From assembly GCA_016712715.1 (NCBI GenBank), contig JADJQM010000001.1:1259001-1323000 (forward strand): a stretch of 64,000 nucleotides of DNA. The letters run 5' to 3'. Under the pieces are notes generated by a model, which was given only the letters and a program-made list of their open reading frames with translations, searched no databases and was not told where the DNA came from. The stretch comes from Rhodospirillaceae bacterium. GTDB taxonomy: Bacteria > Pseudomonadota > Alphaproteobacteria > Dongiales > Dongiaceae. This document shows positions 24,672 through 34,691 of the stretch, in pieces (positions within the stretch are counted from its first letter, which is position 1; each line of letters starts with the position of its first letter). The translations under genes and the position numbers were made by a program.

Positions 24672-25571
24672 TCAATTGATCGACCGCATGTAGCGGTAGA
24701 GATAGACCGTGAGGCCGAGGATCGCCGCCAGCAGGATGATCGACATGGCCGATGCCTCGCCGACATTGAGGCTGACGAACGCCGTCCGGTAGATGAAATA
24801 GCTGACGAAATCGGTAGCCGTCCCCGGCCCGCCGCGCGTCATGATGTAGATGAGGTCGTAGGTCTTGACCGCGAAGATGAGGCGGATGAGCAAGGTCACC
24901 ACGATCACCGTGCGCATCATCGGCAGGGTGATATGAATGAAGCATTGGAACGCATTGGCGCCGTCGACCCGCGCCGCCTCATAGGGTTCCTTTGGCAAGG
25001 ACGACAAGCCCGCCAAGAGCAGCACAATCATGAACGAGACCTGGTGCCAGATGTCGACCAGGATCACGGTCCAGATGGCGATCTTGGTGTCACCCAGCCA
25101 GTTGACCGGATCAATGCCGATTGTCCCCAGCAGATAGTTGACGATGCCGAGATTGGGATGCAGGAACATGCGCCAGATGAGGCCGACAATGACCGGGTTC
25201 ATCAACAGCGGGCAGAGCAGGATCGCATAGTAAACCGGCTTGAACCGCTCGACCTTGTTGAGCATCAAGGCGACCGCAAAGCCGATCAGGAATTCAAGCA
25301 GCACGACGCCGGTCACGAAGCGCAGGGTCAGCCAGGCCGAGTGGCGGAATTCCGCATCCGCCAAAGCGAGCTTGAAGTTCTTGAGCCCCGTGAACGTGTC
25401 GAAGTTGGGCGCGATCAGCGTGTAGTCATGAAGGCTAGTGAAGAGCGCGGAGAGGACGGGGAACAGAATGATCAAGAACAGCACCAGCAGGCTGGGCGTT
25501 GCCATGGCATAGCCGAACCGGCGGTCGCGCCGATCGGCCGCATTGGCCCCTTTTCCTGAAATGCCGATCAT
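24672..25571 (-). CDS. Sugar ABC transporter permease (MalF-like)
   Basis: The 299-aa membrane protein has about six TM helices, the first at ATPSLLVLFLIILFPVLSALF. The EAA loop EPYEAARVDGANAFQCFIHITLP contacts the ATPase. It starts 24 bp after the binding-protein gene stop and ends 12 bp before the ATPase gene. It pairs with the MalG-like permease at 26918. Confidence 0.92.
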   Translation of the reverse strand: MIGISGKGANAADRRDRRFGYAMATPSLLVLFLIILFPVLSALFTSLHDYTLIAPNFDTFTGLKNFKLALADAEFRHSAWLTLRFVTGVVLLEFLIGFAVALMLNKVERFKPVYYAILLCPLLMNPVIVGLIWRMFLHPNLGIVNYLLGTIGIDPVNWLGDTKIAIWTVILVDIWHQVSFMIVLLLAGLSSLPKEPYEAARVDGANAFQCFIHITLPMMRTVIVVTLLIRLIFAVKTYDLIYIMTRGGPGTATDFVSYFIYRTAFVSLNVGEASAMSIILLAAILGLTVYLYRYMRSIN

Positions 25572-25595
25572 CCGATTTCCCCGTCCTGAGCCGCG

Positions 25596-26873
25596 TTACT
25601 TCAGCTTGCCGTCTTTCTTGGCGAGTTCGGCGAACTCGACCTCGACCGCAGCCAAGGCATCTGCCGGCGACTTTTCACCGGCCACTGCCAGGCTCAGCTC
25701 ACGACCCAGCACTTCCACCAATTGCGGGGTGTAGGTGAACACCGCAAAATTGTGGCTGGTGAGCAGCAGCTTCTTCAGGGCCGGGTAGTACGGGTACTTC
25801 GCCAGGACGTCCGGATCATCGAAGACGTCGGTACGGGTCGGCGAACCGCCGGCCAGCGCCCGCTTCTTGGTGATCTCCTTCGACTCAACCCATTTCAGGA
25901 AGGTCCAGGCATCGTCGGGATTGGGGCTGGATTTCGGAATGGCCCAACCCCAGGCGCCGTTGAGACTGCCGCCTTTGTCCGGCGACACGCCGGGGACCGG
26001 CATGATCTCGACCTTGCCGACCACAGCCGACTTGCTGGGATCGTCATAGGCGGTGCGGAAGAAGTTGTACGTGATGTAGCTATAGGCCTTGCCCTGCGCC
26101 ATCACGTTGAAGGCCTCGTCGAAACCGAAGCTTGCCGAGCCGACCGGGCCGTACTTGTTGATGCTGTTGGTGTACTGCTCCAGCGCCTTCACGCCGGCCG
26201 GCGTGTTGAGCGTCGGCTTCCAATCGGCGTCATGATATTCGCCGCCATTGGCGAAGAGATAGTTCGACCATTCCATCGCGATGGGATCGGGGCGCAGACC
26301 CTGATTGACCGCGCCATAAAAACCGTCCTTGGTGAAGAACTCGACCTGCTTCTGATATTCGTCCCAGGTCTCCGGCACCTTGAGGTCCATGCCGTATTTC
26401 GTCTTGAAATCGGCCTGGTTCTTGGCATCCGCCAGCAGATCGGTGCGATAGGTGAGACCCATCGCGTAGTTATAGAACGGCAGCATATAGGTGGTGCCGT
26501 CGACCTTGCCGACCAGATCCATCATCGCCGGGATATAGGGCGACGTGTCGAAATTGTCGGCCTTGATCCGGTCGTCGAGCGGCTGCATCCAGCCCGCCTT
26601 GGCGAATTCACCCACCCAATAGAAATCGACCACGATGGCGGAATAGCTGCCCTTGGGCGAGACCAGCTGCGGCACCAGCTTGGTGTGCATCTCGGCATAG
26701 TTGACGACTTCGAGATTGACCTCGATGCCGGTTTCCTTGGTGAATTCCGGCACCAGCGCCTTCACATATTCAGTATCCGGCACGCCTTCCATCAGAATGT
26801 TCACGGGTTCCGCCGCGGCGGAGCCGATGAAGCTCAGGGCCATGACGGAGCCCAGAAGCAGTTGCTTAAGCAT
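25596..26873 (-). CDS. Sugar ABC transporter substrate-binding protein
   Basis: The chosen ATG at 26873 follows a GGGAGG site and gives 425 aa with a signal peptide (LKQLLLGSVMALSFIGSAAAEP). A longer upstream frame has no sensible signal and overlaps the permease gene. The mature part is a family 1 solute-binding protein: EFTKETGIEVNLEVVNYAEMH, YSAIVVDFYWVGEFAKAGWM and NGAWGWAIPKSSPNPDDAWTF. It should bind a sugar or polyol in the periplasm and deliver it to the MalF/MalG-like permeases. Confidence 0.92.
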   Translation of the reverse strand: MLKQLLLGSVMALSFIGSAAAEPVNILMEGVPDTEYVKALVPEFTKETGIEVNLEVVNYAEMHTKLVPQLVSPKGSYSAIVVDFYWVGEFAKAGWMQPLDDRIKADNFDTSPYIPAMMDLVGKVDGTTYMLPFYNYAMGLTYRTDLLADAKNQADFKTKYGMDLKVPETWDEYQKQVEFFTKDGFYGAVNQGLRPDPIAMEWSNYLFANGGEYHDADWKPTLNTPAGVKALEQYTNSINKYGPVGSASFGFDEAFNVMAQGKAYSYITYNFFRTAYDDPSKSAVVGKVEIMPVPGVSPDKGGSLNGAWGWAIPKSSPNPDDAWTFLKWVESKEITKKRALAGGSPTRTDVFDDPDVLAKYPYYPALKKLLLTSHNFAVFTYTPQLVEVLGRELSLAVAGEKSPADALAAVEVEFAELAKKDGKLK

Positions 26874-26917
26874 TGTCCAACCTCCCTTTTTCGGCCCCAC
26901 AAAAGCGCGCGGTCTTG

Positions 26918-27730
26918 TCATTTCAGGGCGCCCAATGACAAGCCCTTGATCAAGTATTTGCGAAGGAACGGCAGCAAGGCAAAGATCGGCAACAGCGACA
27001 CAACGGTCGCGGCGGCCAATGGCGCGATCTCGACGCCGGCATGGGTCTCCATGCTGGCAAGACCGATGGGCAATGTCTGCGAACTGGCGCCGCTCAGCAC
27101 CAATGCGAAGAGAAATTCGTTCCAACTGAGGATGAAGCCGAGGAGGCCAGCTGCCAGAATGCCGGGGGCCGCCACCGGCACCGCGATCTTGATGAAAGCC
27201 TGCCAGCGTGTCGCGCCATCGATGCGCGCCGCTTCTTCGAGGCTCGCTGAATCGCCTTCAAAGAATGAGACCAGCATCCAGGACAGGAATGGCAGGCTGA
27301 TGGTGAGGTGCGACAGGATAAGGCCGAGATGGGTCTGCATGAGGCCGGTGCTGAAGAACAGCGTGAACAGCGGCAGCACGAGGATGATCGGCGGCAGCAT
27401 CTGGCTCGCCAGCACACCGAGGCGGAGGAACGCGCCACCGGTATTGAACCGCGCAAAGGCATAGGCCATGGCGGTCGCCAGTGGCAGCGAGATGGCGGTC
27501 GAGGCCAGCGCCACGACCAGGCTGTTCAGGAACCAGCGCTCGAAGGGAAAAGTCGAGAAGATCTCGACGTAGTTCTCCAGGCCAAGATGGCCGATTTCAG
27601 GCGGGATCTTATAGGCGGTGAGCTTGTCGGTGAGGCTGACGCGCAGCACCCAGATGAGCGGCAGCAAGATGCAGAGCGAGAAGACCGAAAGGATCACATG
27701 TGGGACGATGTTGCTCCATCTCAGTCTCAT
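26918..27730 (-). CDS. Sugar ABC transporter permease (MalG-like)
   Basis: The protein has about six TM helices starting with IVPHVILSVFSLCILLPLIWVL and the EAA loop SLEEAARIDGATRWQAFIKIAVP. The ATG at 27730 is preferred because TGAGG stands 7 bp upstream. A TTG at 27742 overlapping the dehydrogenase stop is an alternative. It is the second gene of the operon. Confidence 0.92.
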   Translation of the reverse strand: MRLRWSNIVPHVILSVFSLCILLPLIWVLRVSLTDKLTAYKIPPEIGHLGLENYVEIFSTFPFERWFLNSLVVALASTAISLPLATAMAYAFARFNTGGAFLRLGVLASQMLPPIILVLPLFTLFFSTGLMQTHLGLILSHLTISLPFLSWMLVSFFEGDSASLEEAARIDGATRWQAFIKIAVPVAAPGILAAGLLGFILSWNEFLFALVLSGASSQTLPIGLASMETHAGVEIAPLAAATVVSLLPIFALLPFLRKYLIKGLSLGALK

Positions 27731-27738
27731 CGGATGCC

Positions 27739-28514
27739 TCAATCCATCCTGACGCCGCCGGTGACGTTCAACGCCTCACCGGTGATGAAGCCGGCAAGAT
27801 CGCTTGCAAGAAACAGGACCGATTTAGCGACATCCTCCGGTTCTTCCAGCCGACCCAAAGGCGTCTGGTTGATGTAATCCTGAATGACCGCTTCCGGCGT
27901 CATGTTGCGAATGGTGCCTTCCCATTCGACTTCGCGCGACTGCATGCCGGTCTTCACGAAGCCCGGGCAGACGCAGTTCACGCGGATACCGTGCTCTGCC
28001 ATTTCACGCGCCAAGGCCTGGGTGAAGCCCACCACCGCGAATTTGCTGGCCGAATAGTGAGCCAGCCATGGCGCTCCCCATTGGCGGCAAGCGAGGCCGT
28101 GTTGACGATGACGCCCTTGCGCTTGGCCTTCAGGAAGTGGCGCACCGCCGCCTGATTGGTGAGAAAGATGCCCTTCGCGTTGACGTCGAAATTGAAATCC
28201 CAATCGGCATCGTCGAGATCGACCACCAGCTTCATCGATGAGACACCGGCATTCGCCGCCAGAATGTCATAACCGCCGAAGGCGGCATCTATCTTGTCGA
28301 AGGCAGCCACCACGCTGGCACGGTCGCGCACATCGATCGCGACGCCGAGATGCTGCGCACCCAATTGCCTAGCCGCGGCGACAGCACCCGCTTCATTGAG
28401 ATCAGCGATGGCGACACGCATGCCGGCGGCGTGGAATTGCCGCGCGATCGCCAAGCCAATGCCGGTTGCGCCACCAGTCACGATGGCGCGCTTGCCTGCC
28501 AGTTCCGTCAGCAT
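27739..28514 (-). pseudogene. SDR-family polyol/sugar dehydrogenase, frame broken
   Basis: The N-terminal half (from 28514) has the NAD site IVTGGATGIGLAIARQF and NAGVSSMK. The C-terminal half (to 27739) has the catalytic HYSASKFAVVGFTQAL and the end ITGEALNVTGGVRMD. They lie in different frames that meet near 28080, in the NTASLAA...WGAPWLAHYS region. The span is 776 bp, one base short of a whole number of codons, so one missing base explains it. It is the first gene of the operon and probably oxidises the imported polyol to the ketose that the FGGY kinase uses. A read error is possible. Confidence 0.8.
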
Positions 28515-28532
28515 CCCTGTAATGCCTTTCGT

Positions 28533-28637
28533 TTTCGATCATTGTAGATCGATTTCGATCAGTATTGCCGAGTTCCAGACTCATATCAAGGCCCATAAAG
28601 CTGGATTTTTCGCCGAAGCCCGATAATATGATCGAAA
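28533..28637. promoter_or_regulatory. Operator sites of the DeoR-type regulator
   Basis: The 9-mer TTTCGATCA occurs at 28533-28541 and 28553-28561 (direct, 20 bp apart) and inverted at 28629-28637, where it sits in TGATCGAAATTGATCA. They flank both divergent promoters. DeoR-family repressors bind such repeats, often by looping. A role in controlling both the operon and the regulator gene is inferred. Confidence 0.6.
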
Positions 28638-28663
28638 TTGATCATTCTGGTTGAAGATGATTC

Positions 28664-29499
28664 ATGACCGATCGCGCCGAAAAAAGCCCCGACCGCCGCG
28701 GGGACCGCAAGCCACCCACAATCCGGGACGGAATCCTGCGCGATTTCGTGGAACGGCGCGGATCGCCGCCGTGGGTGAGATCGCCGCCGAACTTGGGGTC
28801 TCCGAAATCACCGTGCGACGGGATCTCACGCGCCTTGAAAACCAGGGATTGTTGGTGCGCACCCATGGCGGGGCGGTGGCCAGCAAGCTCGGCACCGCCG
28901 AGACCTTCGACAGCGACGAACCGACTTTCGAGGCGCGCCGCCGCCGCAATGCCGATGCCAAGACGCGAATCGGCGAGGCCGCCGCGGCTCTCGTGCGACC
29001 AGGAGCCACCATCGGTATCGATGTCGGCACCACGACACTGGAAATGGCGCGGCAATTGGCGACGCGCGCCGACATCAAGATCTTCACCAACAATGTGCGG
29101 GCGGCGACCCTGCTCGCGGAAGGCCCGGCCGCGGTCTATCTGCCCGGCGGTCAATTGCGGGCCAAGGAATTGTCGGTCTATGGCTCGATCGCGATCGCGC
29201 AGCTGCGGCACTATTGGTTTGACCAGGCCTTCATCGGCTTCTCCGGCCTCACCGATCAGGGCCTGTTCGACTATTCGCTGGAAGATACCGAGATCAAACG
29301 CGTCTATATCGAACGCGCTGCCCAGATCGTGGCGCTGTGCGATTCCTCGAAATTCGGCCGCCTCTCCATGGCGCGCGTGGGCACGCTGGAGGAGCTCGAC
29401 ATTCTTATCACCGATGCCGAGCCACCACAGACTCTGCGCGAAGCACTGGAGCGTGCCGCCGTCGCCATCATGGTAGCCGATCCCGCTTCTGACACCTGA
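28664..29499 (+). CDS. DeoR-family transcriptional repressor, N-terminal frameshift likely
   Basis: The main frame contains the DeoR recognition helices (GEIAAELGVSEITVRRDLTRLE) and the sugar-phosphate sensor domain (GATIGIDVGTTTLEMARQL, FTNNVRAATLL, DQAFIGFSGL). The expected first helix (IRDGILRDFVERRG) is in another frame that starts at ATG 28664. The two join near 28760. An uninterrupted start at 28651 exists but gives an atypical N-terminus. The span 28664-29499 is one base short of a whole number of codons. It is divergent from the ABC operon, which it probably represses until a phosphorylated sugar is present. Confidence 0.8.
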
Positions 29500-29511
29500 C
29501 CCGCCTCTGCG

Positions 29512-31035
29512 CTAGCCAGCCTGATTGCCGAGGAACATCCGATACGCGGGGTTTGCGGTCTCGTCCTCATAAGGATAGCCGAGGGCGGCCAATTGCGCGG
29601 TGAAGCGCGGGCGATCAAGCTGCGGCACTTGCAGCCCGGCCAGGACGCGGCCGTAATCGGCACCGTGATTGCGATAGTGGAACAGGGTGATGTTCCATTG
29701 TGAGCCGACGCCATCCAGGAACTTCAGAAGCGCGCCAGGGCGCTCGGGAAACTCAAAGCGCAGCACGATCTCGTCCGGCAGATTGGGCGCGCGGCCGCCC
29801 ACCATGTAGCGCACATGGATCTTGGCTGTTTCATTGGCGCTGATATCGAGCACGTCGTAATCGAGCGCCTTTAACTGCTCCAGAAGTTCCGCCTTCTCGC
29901 TGCCCTCGCCACGAAGTTTGAGGCCGACAAAGACATGGGCTTCGCTGCCCTGGGCATAACGGTAGTTGAACTCAGTGATATTGCGATTGCCCAGCACCTG
30001 CACGAAACGCCGATAGCTGCCCTGACGCTCCGGGATGGTGACACCCAGCAGGATCTCGCGCGCTTCGCCGATCTCGGCACGCTCTGCAACATGGCGCAGA
30101 CGGTCGAAGTTCATGTTGGCGCCGCTGTTGATGGCGACCAGCGCGCCAGTGCGTTTGGGGTGAGCCGCCGCATATGATTTGAGTCCGGCGAGCGACAGGG
30201 CGCCGGCCGGCTCGGCAATGACACGCATATCCTCGAAGATGTCCTTCACCGCCGCGCAGATCTCATCGGTGTCGGCCAGCAACACATCATCGAGTAGTTG
30301 CGAGCAGAGACGGAAGGTCTCCACCCCCGCCTGGCGGACCGCGACGCCATCGGCGAAGAGACCGACACGGTCGAGCATGACCCGTTCCTTGGCATCGATT
30401 GCCGCCTTCATCGAGGCGGCATCCACCGGCTCAACGCCGATCACCCTGATCTCCGGCCGCAGGAACTTGACATAGGAGGCAATGCCGGAGGCGAGGCCAC
30501 CGCCACCGATCGGCACAAAGATCGCTTCGATCGGGTCGGCATGCTGCTGCAAAATCTCGACACCGATCGTGCCCTGACCGGCGATGACGTCGGGATCGTC
30601 GAATGGATGAATGAAGGTCAGGCTGTGCTCCGTTTCCAGGAGCTTCGCATGCGCATAGGCCTCATCGAAGGCATCGCCATGCAGCACCACCTTGCCGCCC
30701 CAATGACGGACCGCATCGATCTTGATCTGGGGCGTGGTGATCGGCATGACAATGGTGGCGGCGATGCCGAGCTTCTGGGCCGAAAGGGCAACTCCCTGCG
30801 CGTGATTGCCGGCGGATGCGCAGATGACGCCCTTGTCGCGCGCGGCCTGCGAGAGGCGCGCGATGCGATTATAGGCGCCGCGGATCTTGAACGAGAAGAT
30901 CGGCTGCAAATCCTCGCGCTTCAGCAGGATCTGGCCGTCAAGGCGCGCGCTGAGACGCGGCATCGGGTCAAGGGCGGTCTGGATCGCCACGTCATAGACA
31001 CGGGCATCGAGGATGCGGCGGACATAATCGGTCAC
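29512..31035 (-). CDS. ilvA: Threonine ammonia-lyase, biosynthetic
   Basis: The 507-aa PLP enzyme converts threonine to 2-oxobutanoate for isoleucine synthesis. The PLP lysine is Lys50 in FSFKIRGAYN. The phosphate-binding loop is GGGGLASG near residue 175. Two C-terminal ACT-like regulatory domains follow: ERQGSYRRFVQVLGNRNITEF, and PERPGALLKFLDGVGSQWNIT. Two ACT domains and a length over 500 aa mark the allosteric biosynthetic form. It ends 12 bp from the convergent DeoR gene. Confidence 0.95.
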   Translation of the reverse strand: MTDYVRRILDARVYDVAIQTALDPMPRLSARLDGQILLKREDLQPIFSFKIRGAYNRIARLSQAARDKGVICASAGNHAQGVALSAQKLGIAATIVMPITTPQIKIDAVRHWGGKVVLHGDAFDEAYAHAKLLETEHSLTFIHPFDDPDVIAGQGTIGVEILQQHADPIEAIFVPIGGGGLASGIASYVKFLRPEIRVIGVEPVDAASMKAAIDAKERVMLDRVGLFADGVAVRQAGVETFRLCSQLLDDVLLADTDEICAAVKDIFEDMRVIAEPAGALSLAGLKSYAAAHPKRTGALVAINSGANMNFDRLRHVAERAEIGEAREILLGVTIPERQGSYRRFVQVLGNRNITEFNYRYAQGSEAHVFVGLKLRGEGSEKAELLEQLKALDYDVLDISANETAKIHVRYMVGGRAPNLPDEIVLRFEFPERPGALLKFLDGVGSQWNITLFHYRNHGADYGRVLAGLQVPQLDRPRFTAQLAALGYPYEDETANPAYRMFLGNQAG

Positions 31036-31094
31036 GGAACAGTTTCTTTCCTTTGGCTGTATCGCCTCAGGATAGAATCATCGCGCGCCCTCGG

Positions 31095-32114
31095 CTAGCT
31101 GGCATTGGCGAGATGGCCGCTCCGCGCCAATTGAGCTCTCACCTCCGCCACGATCTCGAACGAACGCAGGCGGGCCTGATGATCGAAGATCTGCCCCGTC
31201 ACCATGATTTCATCAACCTTGGTCGCCGCCACGAACTCAGCGAGGCCCTGCGCTACCGTGTCCGGGGCGCCGACCACGGCATAGGCCAGCGAATGATCGA
31301 CCATCTGCTGCTCCATCGGCGACCAGTACCCGTCCAGGCTGTCGCGCGGCGGCGGCAGCGGGCCGGGCGTGCCGCGGCGCAGATTGATGAATTGCTGCTG
31401 CAACGAGGTGAACAATCGGCGCGCCGCGGCATCCGTTTCGGCCGCGAAGACATTGAGCCCGGCCATGGCATAGGGTTTGGCCAAGGCCGCCGATGGCTGG
31501 AAGGTCGAGCGGTAGATGTCGAGCGCCCGCATCAGATAATCCGGGGCAAAATGCGAGGCGAAGGCGAATGGCAGGCCCATCTGCGCTGCGAGCTGTGCAC
31601 TGAACAGGCTGGAGCCCAGCAGCCATATCGGCACGTTGAGCCCGGCGCCCGGAACGGCACGCACAGATTGACCCGGTTGCACCGGCGCAAACCAGGCCTG
31701 CAATTCGGCAACATCCTGGGGGAAACTGTCGTCGCTGCCGGTCATGCTGCGGCGAAGTGCACGCGCCGTGCGCTGATCCGTGCCGGGTGCCCGGCCAAGG
31801 CCCAGATCGATGCGGCCGGGGAAGAGCGATTCCAGCGTACCGAACTGTTCGGCGATGACGAGTGGCGCATGATTGGGCAGCATGACCCCGCCCGACCCCA
31901 CGCGGATACGCTTGGTGCCACCGGCCACGTGGGCTATCACGACAGCAGTCGCCGCGCTGGCGATACCCGGCATGTTGTGATGTTCCGCCATCCAATAGCG
32001 GTGATAGCCCCAGCGCTCGGCATGCTGGGCCAGGTCAAGCGTATTGCGGAAGGCATCCGCCGCGTTGCTGCCTTCGATGATCGGCGACAGATCGAGGACC
32101 GAAAAGGGAATCAT
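31095..32114 (-). CDS. LLM-class flavin-dependent oxidoreductase (luciferase-like)
   Basis: The 339-aa protein begins IPFSVLDLSPI and contains YWMAEHHNMPGIASA, RIRVGSGGVMLPNHAPL and FPGRIDLGLGRAPGTD, which are signatures of the YhbW-type luciferase-like group that uses reduced FMN. No partner reductase is next to it and the substrate is unknown. Confidence 0.9.
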   Translation of the reverse strand: MIPFSVLDLSPIIEGSNAADAFRNTLDLAQHAERWGYHRYWMAEHHNMPGIASAATAVVIAHVAGGTKRIRVGSGGVMLPNHAPLVIAEQFGTLESLFPGRIDLGLGRAPGTDQRTARALRRSMTGSDDSFPQDVAELQAWFAPVQPGQSVRAVPGAGLNVPIWLLGSSLFSAQLAAQMGLPFAFASHFAPDYLMRALDIYRSTFQPSAALAKPYAMAGLNVFAAETDAAARRLFTSLQQQFINLRRGTPGPLPPPRDSLDGYWSPMEQQMVDHSLAYAVVGAPDTVAQGLAEFVAATKVDEIMVTGQIFDHQARLRSFEIVAEVRAQLARSGHLANAS

Positions 32115-32370
32115 GGGCGGACTGGCTCCTGCGCGGGCTAATGGGCAAGAATAGCAACTCCGCGGCCCGAAGATGCGCGGTCAATTGGCCGGGGGCGCAT
32201 GCCGAGATTGCAGGCCGCAGGGCCTGGAAATAGCCCGGTCACGTCCCAAGCGACGGTAAACCCCTGCTGGACCAAGGGATGGTTGGGCCGGAAAGCTTGC
32301 GATATGCTGCCCGCAAGGGGACGCAGATGAACCGAGTCGAACCACTCCGCATCAGGAAATCCGGGGGATC

Positions 32371-34690
32371 ATGAAGCAGATCGAGGTCAGGCTGGCCGTG
32401 GTGCTTTATGGCGGCGTTTCCCTCGCCGTCTATATCCATGGCGTCACCCGGGAAATCCTCAACCTGATCCGCGCCTCGAAGCTGCTCCATGCCGAGGACG
32501 CTGCCAAGGCCGAGGTTGGCGACAGCACGGCGGTCTATCTCGATCTTCTCAAATCGCTGGCGCCGGAAATCGACCTGCGGATCGTCATCGACCTCATTTC
32601 AGGGGCCTCCGCCGGCGGCATCAATGGCGTCATGCTGGCCCGCGCCCTCGCCCATGATTTACCTTTGGAATCACATCGTGAGCTTTGGCTGCAGAATGCC
32701 GATGTGACACAGCTCTCGGCCCCGGCCAGCTGGTGGAGCCGCGCTCTGAAGGCGCCCTTGGCGCCGATCCTCGACAATCTGCTGGTGCGCAAATTCGGGC
32801 CGCAGGTCGCCGACCCGGAGACCCGCGCCAAGGTGCGCCGCTTCGTACAGGCGCGCTGGTTCACCCCGCCCTTCTCCGGCCCGCGCTTTTCCGGCTGGAT
32901 GCTCGATGCCTGCGACCAGATGGACGCGCCGGCCAAGCCGGGAGCGAGCCTGTTGCCGCCTGGGCACCGGCTCGATCTCTTCGTAACCGTGACCGATTAT
33001 CGCGGCCATCGCCATCGCATCACACTCCATGATCCGCCGGTGGTCGAGGAGACCGAACATCGCCGGATCCTCGCCTTCAGCTGCCGGCGCGCGCTGTCCG
33101 GAGAGCTGCAGAGCGAATTCGGTCCGGGCCACGTGCCCTCGCTGGTCTTTGCCTCGCGGGCGACCGCGTCCTTTCCCGGCGCCTTCATGCCGGCGACGGT
33201 CGCCGAGATGGACAACATCCTTGCCGAGCGCGGGCGCCATTGGCCGGCGCGCACGGCCCTGCTCGCGGGCAAGCTCGGCGTCGAAGGCGATCTCGATGAA
33301 GCGGCAGCCAACCGCTATTTCATCGACGGCAGCGTCGTCATGAACAAGCCATTCTCGCCGGTGATCCAGGCCCTGGGCGACCGGCCAGCGAGCCGCGAAG
33401 TGGTGCGCCGCATCATCTATGTCGATCCCAATCCGCGCCACGACGGGCAGCAGCGCGGTGGCCGTGGTGCGCCGGGCTTTTTCCGTACCATTTTGGCTTC
33501 GCTCGCCGTTATCCCGCGCAACGAACCCATCGCCGACGATCTGCTCGGCATCGAGGCCTGGAACGGCCGCGCCCGCCGCATGGCCGAGATCCTCGCCGCC
33601 GCCGATCCAGAAGTCGAGCGGCTGGTCGACGATATCGTGCGCACCGACCCCGACAATCCACCGACGATCGCCGAGGTCGGCCGCTATCGTTCCGAGGCCA
33701 ACGAAGCGGCGCATCGCGGTGCTGGATATGCCTATCTCAGCTATCAGAAGCTCAAGCTGCGTGCGGTCTGCGACCGGCTTTCGGACCTGATTGCAGCACT
33801 CGCGACCGACGCCACCTTCACCGCTGACCGCGCCCGGATCAGCGCCGCCTTCGACAACTGGCTTGCGACGGATCCGGAACCACCGGCCCGCACCATCCGC
33901 TTCCTGCGTGGATTCGATGTCGAGTTCCGACTGCGCCGCATCCGGTTCGTCATTCGCCGGCTCAATGAACTCTATCGCACGGCGGGCGAGTTGGGTGTCG
34001 ATGTCGGCTCGGCCGCAATCGACGACCTCAAGGGCGCTCTCTATGAGGCGATCGAGCGCGCTGCGCCGCGCTGGGACCCAAAGCAGTACAGCCCGTCCAT
34101 AGCCGCCACCGCGCGACGCCTGGCGCAGGCCGCACTGAACGGTCGGGATCTCGACAACGACGACCTCAGCGCGATGGAAGAAGCGCTGGGGTTGATTCCC
34201 ATCGACCATACGCTCGATGAGATCATTTCGGTCATGGGCTTTGCTTTCCTGCCGCCGATCGCAAGACGGGCTGTCGCCAAGGCCTATGTCGGTTTCGCCT
34301 TTTTCGACCTTATCACCTTCCCGATCCTGCAATGGACCGATATGGACGAGATCAATGAAGTGCTGGTCGATCGCATCAGCCCCGACGATGCGCGCGGCCT
34401 GTCCGGCGGCGTCACTTTGCGCGGCACCTCGCTGATGAGCTTTGGCGCCTTCTTCAACCGCGCCTGGCGCGAACATGATTTCCTGTGGGGCCGATTGAAT
34501 GCCGCCGAGCGTTGCGTCGACGTGATCGCCTCGGCGATCGGCCCGCATGCACGGAACGCGCTGGACACGAACAAACTGCGCGGCCGCCTGTTCCTCGCCA
34601 TCCTCGATTCGAGGAAACGCATCTCACCAGCGATCCGATCTCATTCCGCGCCTGCGCACCGAAGTTATGGCGCGCTACGGCTTCGAATAG
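32371..34690 (+). CDS. Patatin-like phospholipase family protein, 3' end frameshifted
   Basis: The N-terminus carries the patatin signature. The oxyanion region is VLYGGVSLAVYIHGV, the nucleophile motif GASAGG (Ser80) follows DLIS, and the catalytic Asp is near residue 319 in FIDGSVVMNKPF. The protein is large (about 770 aa), with a long helical C-terminal part as in bacterial patatin-like proteins with a DUF3376-type extension. The open frame runs on to 35226, but its last 180 codons are antisense to the next gene. A different frame ends at TAG 34688-34690 with the natural-looking LIPRLRTEVMARYGFE, so a small indel near 34615-34640 is likely. It probably acts on lipids, but the substrate is unknown. 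Confidence 0.8.
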
Positions 34691-34691
34691 G

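Noticed and set aside
23463..25559. Very long open frame opposite the ABC transporter genes (also 25722-27464, 32671-34548 and 54863-57331)
   Set aside because: These are antisense shadows of well-supported genes in GC-rich DNA, with Arg/His/Asp-rich products and no family motifs.
26874..27125. N-terminal extension of the binding-protein frame
   Set aside because: It overlaps the permease gene and lacks a signal peptide. The start at 26873 has a strong ribosome-binding site and signal sequence.
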